From contig NZ_AGFX01000012.1 in assembly GCF_000236805.1 (NCBI RefSeq), positions 62,001-126,000 of the forward strand: 64,000 bases of DNA, read 5' to 3'. Every line of letters begins with the position of its first letter. The first letter of the stretch is position 1. A program made the translations under genes and the position numbers. This DNA is from Paenibacillus peoriae KCTC 3763. Lineage in GTDB: Bacteria > Bacillota > Bacilli > Paenibacillales > Paenibacillaceae. The notes beneath the pieces were generated by a model. It was not told the origin of the DNA, ran no database searches, and saw only the letters and a list, made by a program, of their open reading frames with translations. This document shows positions 54,901 to 63,900 of the stretch, in pieces.

Positions 54901-57900
54901 CCGCTCCGCTTTGCAGACTGCCTTCCGGTGCCGGCAATGCCTTGCGGTCGATTTTGCCGTTTGGACTCAGCGGCATTTGCTCCAGCTGTACAAAATATGA
55001 CGGCACCATATAGCTTGGCAGCTCCCGGCCCAGCTCACTTCTCAGTTCGCTAGCACCCATCTCCTGCCCGGCCACGTAGTACGCCACCATTTGTTTTTGT
55101 CCCGTTTCATCCGCACGCGCCATAACGACGGCTTCTCGTATGGACTCCACTTTCAGCAGCTGCGATTCCACCTCGCCCAGCTCGATCCGGTAGCCACGGA
55201 TTTTCACTTGATGGTCGATCCGGCCCAGATATTCGATGTTCCCGTCCGGCATCCATCTCGCCAAGTCACCTGTGCGGTACATCCGCTCATAGCCTGCTTC
55301 ACCATCGGCAAACGGATCGGCGACGAATTTCTCCGCTGTCAGTTCCGGTCGGTTCAGATACCCACGGGCTACGCCTACACCGCTGATGCACAGCTCGCCT
55401 GCAACCCCGATCGGCTGCAATTGCTCTGTTCCTTCCTTCACGATGTACAGACGGATGTTCTGGATCGGTTTCCCGATCGGAATCACCGCATGGTCCTCTC
55501 CTGGCTCGCAATCGAAGTACGAGACGTCTACGGTCGCCTCTGTCGGGCCGTACAGGTTGATCAGCTTCGCTCCAGCCAGGCTTGACACAAGCCGTTGGAA
55601 CCGTGCCACATGCTGCGGCGGCAACGCTTCGCCGCTGGCAAATACATGCCGCAGCGTACCCAGCTTCGCCTGTATCACTTCCCGTGGCTGCTGCTCCACA
55701 TATTCTAGGAACGCATGCAGCATGGCAGGTACGAAGTGCATGGTGGTGACTCCGTCGCGGGCAATCGTATCGACGATGTCCTCCGGATTCTTTTCCCCGC
55801 CGACTGATAACAGGCTCACCTTCGAGCCAACCATCGACCACCAGAACAGCTCCCACACCGACACGTCGAACGTGAAGGCGGTCTTTTGCAGGATCGTATC
55901 CTCTGCGCTCAAGCCATAGCGGTCATGCATCCACAAAATCCGGTTCAGGACTGAATGATGCTCCACCATCACGCCCTTCGGTTTTCCGGTGGAACCGGAG
56001 GTGTAGATGACATAGGCTACATGGCGCGGCCCGGCCAATGGCCCCAGATTCGAGCCGTCTTCGTGGTACATCTCCTTACCATCCTGCTCCAGGCGATCCA
56101 GCACCAGCACCTTGCCGTCGAAACTCAGCGACGCCTGCTCGGCCAAATACGATTGCGTCAGCACCAGCTTCGCTCCCGAATCCTCCAGCATGAAGCGGAT
56201 GCGGTCCGCCGGGTATTCCGGATCGATCGGCACGTAGGCTCCGCCTGCCTTGAGGATCGCGTAGATGCCTACGATCATCTCCAGCGAGCGCTGCACCAGA
56301 ATGCCTACCGGCTGATCCGGCTGAACTCCTTCCGCGCGCAAGGTACGTGCGAGACGGTTGGCTCGCTCATTCAGCTCACGGTAGGTCAGCGATTCTGCTC
56401 CGCATAGCACCGCCACCTGATCCGGTGTTCGTCCCGCCTGCTGCTCGAACAGGGTGCTTAGCGTCTGATCCTGCGGATAAGCTGCCGCCGTATCGCCCCA
56501 CACCTGAATAATCTGTGCTTGTTCTTCCGGTGTCACCAATTCAAGTTCATTCACACGGATATGCGGATTGTTCACGATTTGTCCGATGACATGATCAATA
56601 TGGCCTTGGATACGCTCCATAGCAGACCGGTTATACACCAGGGCATTGTATTCAAGCAGGATGGAGATATCCTCGTCAGGCACGACAATCAGGTTAAAAT
56701 CGTAGTTGGTTTGCTCTGCAAGTGCCACATTGGCAATAGAAAAGCCAGTCTGTGCTCTTGTCTCACCGGAACTGCCCACCTGCTTCATCTGCTGCCCGAT
56801 CGGATAATTTTCAAACACCATAATGTGATTAATCAGGTCTTGTTTTTGTTCAGTCTGTGCCTGAATATCGTACAACGGGAACGTGTCATAGACACTGGAG
56901 GCTAATGCCTGCTCCTGCGTTTTCCGCATCATGTCCACAAATGTAGCATTCTGCGCACTGCAAATGCGTACCGGAATCGTGTTGATAAACAATCCGATCA
57001 TGTTCTCCACACCTGGAATTTCTGCCGGACGACCAGATACAACACCACCAAACACAACATCCTGATTATTATTGTATTTCTGTAAAATAACGCCCCAAGC
57101 GCTTTGCAGCAATGTGTTAATCGTTACATGTTGTTGCTTGGCAATTTGGTTTAATGCGGCGCTCCGTTCTTTACCCAACATAAATGGCAGCTTTTCCGAA
57201 ACATAGCCGGAATTTGAACTTCCACCACTTCTGTCTGTATCTTCATCCCGTGCTACTACAGAAGCTTGCGCGTTCTTACCAGGCAACAATGTTTGCTGCT
57301 CAAAACCCACCAAATAGTCACTCCAATAACGGGTCGCTTCCTGTGTATCCTGATGTTCCAACCATTCGATATAGTCACTATACGGCTTAACAGGTGCTAA
57401 CACAGGCTGCTTGTGCTCCAGCAGGGCAAAATATGCACCAAACACTTCGTCCGTCACCAGTGACAAGCACCAGCCATCCATCACAATATGATGGAAGCTC
57501 CATACAAAACGATATGAGCTATCACCCGTGCGGAAGACGGTTACGCGCATGAGCGCATCCTTGCTTAAATCAAAGTTTCGAGCTTTATCCTGGGCCACTA
57601 ATTCAGCTACAGCGTGTTCACGCCCTCTGACATCCTCATAATGGAAGCTCGGATTTTTATGAAGATAGACGATCTGCAACGGTTGACCATGCCAGCCGCT
57701 GTAGAAATTCGTCCGTAATATAGCATGTCGGCTAACCAGCAGCTTCAGGCTTTCCTCGAATATGGACGGCACAAAGTGGCCCTCAAGATCAAAGGTTGCC
57801 TGTTCAAAATACACTCCTGTTTCTGCATTCATCAGACTATGGAACAGCATACCCTTTTGCATTGGGGTTAACGGGTATACATTCTCCAATTCTCCAACGT

Positions 57901-60900
57901 CTTTTGTCTGCTCCATAATTGTGGCTAATTGCTCCAGCGTCAGGCCTTTTAACAGTACATCGCTTGGAGTCAATTCAGTCCGCTCCCGTGTGACACAATG
58001 CTCGATAATTTCAAGCAGGTTTGCTTTTAACAGGTCAGCCAGCATTTGAATCGTATCCTTGCGGAAGGCTTTGCCGTTATACCGAATGTCTAGTTCCAGG
58101 ATACCGTTCGTTACGATTCCGCTCACATCCAGAGCATATTTCATCTTCATCCGGTCACTAACGGCCGATCCAATCGAGTAAGGAGACATACGCATATCGC
58201 TGTTTTGTAAGTCCTGATCAAACTGTCCGAGATAGTTAAAGCTCACTTGTGGCTCGGCAAAAGCTTTATGTTGACCAAGGTGCAGTGCATCTGCTTGATG
58301 ACCAACGGCTTGGCCGGATTCACTCAAATGTCTCCAAATTCCGTAGCCAATTCCTTTATTCGGAATATGACGCAGGCTCTCTTTGACCTGTTTGATGCGT
58401 TCCGACAAGGCGTGATCACGACCGATGTCCAGCAATACCGGATATTGACTCGTAAACCAGCCTACAGTACGAGAAATGTCCGTATCCGGTAAAATATCCT
58501 CACGTCCATGTCCCTCCAAATTGACCAGGCTTCGCTGATGGCTCGTCCATGTGTACAGCATCATGCCCAATGCAGTCAAAAGCAGGTCGTTCACTTCCGT
58601 GTTATATGCGCGGTGTGCTTGCTTCAATAGTCTTTCTGTCTCTTCTTCCGTAAGCTTGACGACTACTGTGTCCGTGTCAGCCAAGGTAAATCTGCCAACC
58701 TGTGTCTGATCCTCAGGCAATTGTTCCTGATCAGCCAAAGCGGATGCGTTCAATTGCTCCCAGTAGGCGCGTTCACTTTCCATTGCCGGACTATTCGCAA
58801 AAGTAACCAGTCTTTGAGACCATGAACGGAAAGAATCCGTTTTGTCTGGCAGCTGAAGCACTTCCTGATTGACGGCTTGTTCATAGGCTACAGCCAAATC
58901 CTCAAACAAAATGCGCCACGATACCCCGTCCACCACCAAATGGTGAATCGCCAGCAGCAGATGATCCCCATCAGAACAGTGGAACAGACCTGCTTTGAAA
59001 AGCGGCCCTACATGCAGACGAATACTGCTTTGAATTTCGCTGGCTTTCGCCTCAATCGCTGCGTTGAGCATGGCTTCATCTGTCAAATTCCTAAAGTCCA
59101 GCACGTCCAGGTGGTACAGCTCGCCTTCCTGTATTCCGCGGTTCCATGCTTCATAGCCTTGCTCTGTCTTGCTGAACACCATCCGCAGTGCATCATGATG
59201 CTCTGTCAGTTTGCCAAGCGCCTGACGCAGAGCGGACTCGTCAAAACCCTGCTCCCGGTGCAGTGTAACCGCCTGATTAAAGTGATGCACATCCACCACT
59301 TGCTCCTGCGCAAAGAACCAGTGCTGGATCGGAAGCAACGCCGTTTCCCCACTCACTTCTCCCTGTTCTGCAATACGACTTATCTCGTGCATATGCGGTG
59401 CCAGTGTTGCGATGATTGGATACCGGAACAAATCCTTCATGTCCAGCTTGTAGCCTGCCTGGAACGCACGGGACACGATTTGAATCGCCTTGATCGAATC
59501 GCCGCCCAGGTCAAAGAAATTGTCCAAAATACCGACGGTTTGCACGCCCAGGACTGACTGCCAGACCACTACGAGTGCCCGTTCCGTTGCAGTGCGCGGC
59601 TCTGCATAATCCGCACCACTTTGCAGATTGCCTTCCGGTGTCGGCAGAGTCTTACGGTCGATTTTACCGTTCGGTGTCAGCGGCATCTGCTCCAACCAAA
59701 TGAAATACGACGGCATCATATAGCTTGGCAGCTCCCGCCCCAGCTCATGTCTCAGCTCACCGGCTCCAAGCTCTTGGCTCGCGATGTAGTACGCCACGAG
59801 TTGTGTTTGGCTCGTTTCGTCCTCGCGGGCTATGATGACCGCTTCTTGTACCGACTCCACCTGCAACAGCTGCGATTCGATCTCGCCCAGTTCGATCCGG
59901 TAGCCCCTGATTTTCACTTGGTGGTCCATCCGCCCCAAATATTCAATGTTGCCGTCCGGCATCCATCTCGCCAAATCGCCTGTACGATACATCCGCTCAT
60001 GGCCTGCCTTGCCACCAGCAAACGGATTATTCACAAATTTCTCTGCCGTCAGTTCTTCACGTTTCCAATATCCACGGGCCAATCCTTCCCCTGCAATACA
60101 TAACTCGCCCGGCACGCCGACTGGCTGCAATTCCCCATTCGCATTCATGATATATATTTGTGTATTCGCGATGGGACGTCCGATATTAATATCTTGAGCA
60201 TGGGTCAGTTCCTGTACGGTCGACCAAACCGTCGTTTCTGTAGGTCCGTACATGTTATAAATACGGGGACCGTTTATTTCTTGCAGTGCTGCGAGCAGCT
60301 TGGACGGAAGTGCTTCACCCCCGACCATAATTTCCTTTACGTTTCGCAGCGCACGGGAACCTGCTTCATGACCCAGCAGCATTTGCAGCCGCGATGGTGT
60401 CATTTGCAACATCTCAATATGATGATGAGCAATCAACTCACCCAGCGCCTGAGGGTCCACCTGATGCTGGCGGTCGCCAAGCACAACAGTCATTCCACCC
60501 AACAGTGGCAGGATGGTTTCCAATACGAAAATATCGAATGAAATGGTCGTGAGTGACAAAATGGTTTTGCTCGCTTCAAAGTTAATTACTTCGCGCATCC
60601 CTGTAATAAAGTTGAGTACCGAGCGATGCTGGAGCATAACTCCTTTCGGATTTCCAGTCGAACCAGAGGTATAGATGACGTAAGCCAAATGCTCTGGGCG
60701 GGTAATTGTCTCCAGGTTGCCGCTCTCTCCCTGATACAATTCTGCATCCTCAAGAAACATGGTATTGGCATTGCAATGGTGCTCTTCTGCCAGATCACGA
60801 CTAGTCAGAAGCACAGCGGCCTCGCTGTCTTCCAGCATGTATTCAATACGGGATGACGGAAATTCGGGATCAATCGGCACATAAGCACCACCTGCTTTTA

Positions 60901-63900
60901 GAACGGCCAGAAGACCTACGATCATTTCCACGGAGCGCTGCACCATCAGACCGACCAGTTTGTCAGGTCCTACTCCCTGTGCTTGAAGCATTCGTGCCAA
61001 TGAATTCGCCCGTTCATTCAGCTCCCGATAAGTCAGACGCTGATTTCCAAACACCAATGCTACCTGATCCGGCGTACACTCCACCTGATCCTCGAACAGC
61101 TGATGGATCGTCTGATTCCACGGATATGCACAAACGTTGTCATTAAACGCCACTGTAATCTGTTGTTTTTCTGCCGCCGTGACCAATTCCAGCTCTTCAA
61201 TACGAGCATGCGGGTTGAGCGAAATTTGCTCCAGCAGACGCGCAAAATGTCCATGCAGACGCTCAATGCCTGCCTGATCAAAACTGAGTGCGTTATACAT
61301 AAAACGAATCTTTATGCCTTCTCCCGGCATAACGACTACGTTCAGATCGTAGTTAGTTTGCTCTGTAGCCACCACGTTCGAAATCGTAAATGGCTCCTGT
61401 CCTTCGCTTCCCAACTGCTCTACCTGCTGCTCCACCGGATAATTTTCAAATATCATAATATGATTGATTAAATCCTGCTTTTGCTCGGTAAGCGCCTGAA
61501 TTTCATACAGCGGGAACGCGTCATAGGCATTGGAGGCCAGCGCCTGTCGCTGTGTTCGCTTCATCAGCTCAACAAAGGCTTCGCCCTTTTCGGACTGAAC
61601 TCGTACTGGGATCGTATTAATGAACAGCCCGATCATGCGCTCCACACCCGGAATATCGCCTGGACGACCGGACACAACGCTGCCAAATACGACATCCGTA
61701 CTGTTGTTATATTTTTGTAACAGCACACCCCATACCGTCTGAATCAGTGTGTTGATCGTCACCTGATTTTGCTTCGCCACCCGATCAATTTGTGCGACCA
61801 GTTCCGGCTGGAAGTCGCATTCCAGCTCTCCGGCGACATATTCCCCGGATTGTATGGATTTAGGCTGTGTTTTTTGCTGCGGAAGTGTAATTTGCTGCTC
61901 GTAGTCTGCCAAATATCCGCTCCAGTATTGCAGGGACGCCTCACGGTCCTGACGCTCCAGCCATTCAATAAAACGGCTGAACGGCGTAACAGGCTCCAGC
62001 ACGGGCTCTTTACCCGCACGCAGTGCCAAATAGCTGCCAAATACCTCCTGCGTCATAAAGGACAAGCACCAGCCATCCATCAAAATGTGATGGAAGCTCC
62101 AAATAAAGTGGTACGTTTCATCCCCCGTTTGCAAAATGGAAACACGAATGAGCACATCCTCTGCCAGACGGAATCCTTTGGCTTTATCTGCAAGGATAAA
62201 AGCTTCAACATAAGCTTTACGTGCCTCTTTTTCCAGTCCGCGCAAATCTTCGTAATACAATGCTCCACTGCGGTTGCGGAAGACGACCTGCACAGGCTCA
62301 TCCTTCCAGGAACTGATAAAGTTCGTCCGCAGTGCCTCATGACGTTGTACAAGCAGATCAAAGCTTTTACCGAAAGCGACTACATCAAAACGCCCGTTCA
62401 ACTCAAAGGTTGCCTGCTCAAAATAAGCCGCCGAATCCGCGTCCATCAGGCTGTAGAAAAGCATACCCTTTTGCATCGGCGTTAAGGCATACACATTTTC
62501 CAGCTCACCCATATCTCGCGTATCTTCCACCAATTGCTCCAACTCGTCCAGCGTTACGTTATTTAGCAGAACATCACTTGGCGTCAATACCGTTCTTTCC
62601 TGGGCAACACAATGACTAATCACCTCACGCAAACCGACTCCCAGCAGCTCTCCTAGCCGTGCAATCGTTTCATGACGGAATTGCGTTGTACCGTAGCGAA
62701 TAGTGAAGAGCAGCTCGCCATCCTCGATCACGCCATTGATATCCAGTGCAAAATCCATAGCCGCATTTGTGCTGACAGGCACACCGATGGAGTAAGACGA
62801 AGGCTGCAGATCATTGCCTTTATAATCCTGATCGAATTGTCCCAGATAGTTAAAGCTAATCTCTGGCTCTGTCTGAAGCTTCACGCCTGCTTGCACAAAA
62901 GCATCCGTATTTGACAAGTACCGCAAAATACCGTAGCCAATGCCTTTTTGCGGGATATGACGCAGCCCTTCCTTGACCTGTTTGATCAAACGGGCGGTAT
63001 TTCCGGCTTGTCCCAGACTTCCATCCAGTACAACCGGGAACTGGCTCGTAAACCAGCCGATCGTCCGTGTAATATCCACATCCGGCACAATGGCCTCCCG
63101 TCCATGGCCCTCCAGGTTGATCAGCACCCGTTCGGAACCGGACCATTCATATACGGCTTTGCCGAGTGCAGCCAGCAGCAGGTCATTCATTTCCGTGTTA
63201 TACGCGCGGTGAGCCTGCTTGAGCAGCAGATCCGTTTCCTGCTTCGTCCAGCGGACAGTTACTACCTGACTGTCTCCAAGCAGGGCTTTATCATTCGCGT
63301 AATCCTTCGGCAACGGCTTCACCAGGTTTGCTTCCGCTTGTTCGATATGCTGCCAGTAAGCAAGCTCCCGCTCCATCATCGCGCTGTTCGCATAAGCCGA
63401 CAGATGCTCGGCCCATGTCTGGAACGAATCTGTTTTGTGCGGCAATCGAATGGCTTTGCCCGTTTTCCCTGCGACAGCCTGTTCATAACCGGACGCCAAA
63501 TCCTCCAGCAGAATACGCCATGATACACCGTCTACCACCAGATGGTGAATGACGATCAACAAATGATCGCCCCCAGCGCATTGGAATAGACCAAGCTTCA
63601 CCAAAGGTCCTTCGCTCAACCGAATGCTAGCTTGAATTTCACTCGCTTTGGCTTCCACAGCGGCAGATTCATCTTCAACCCCGCTGAAATTCACAATGTC
63701 CAGTGCATACAGCTTGCCTTCCTCCACACTGCGGTTCCAGGCTGCGTAGCCATGCTCTGTCGTGCGGAATACGGTACGCAATGCATCATGATGCTGGATT
63801 ATGCGTTCCATCGTGCGGCGCAGCGCGTTTACGTCAAATCGTCCAGCTCGATACAGCATCATCGCCTGGTTGCTGTGATGCAGGTCAACTGGCTGCTGCT

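Noticed and set aside
19160-56390. Regularly repeated sequence suggesting a CRISPR array
   Set aside because: Repeats are hundreds of bases long and coding; they are adenylation and condensation domains.
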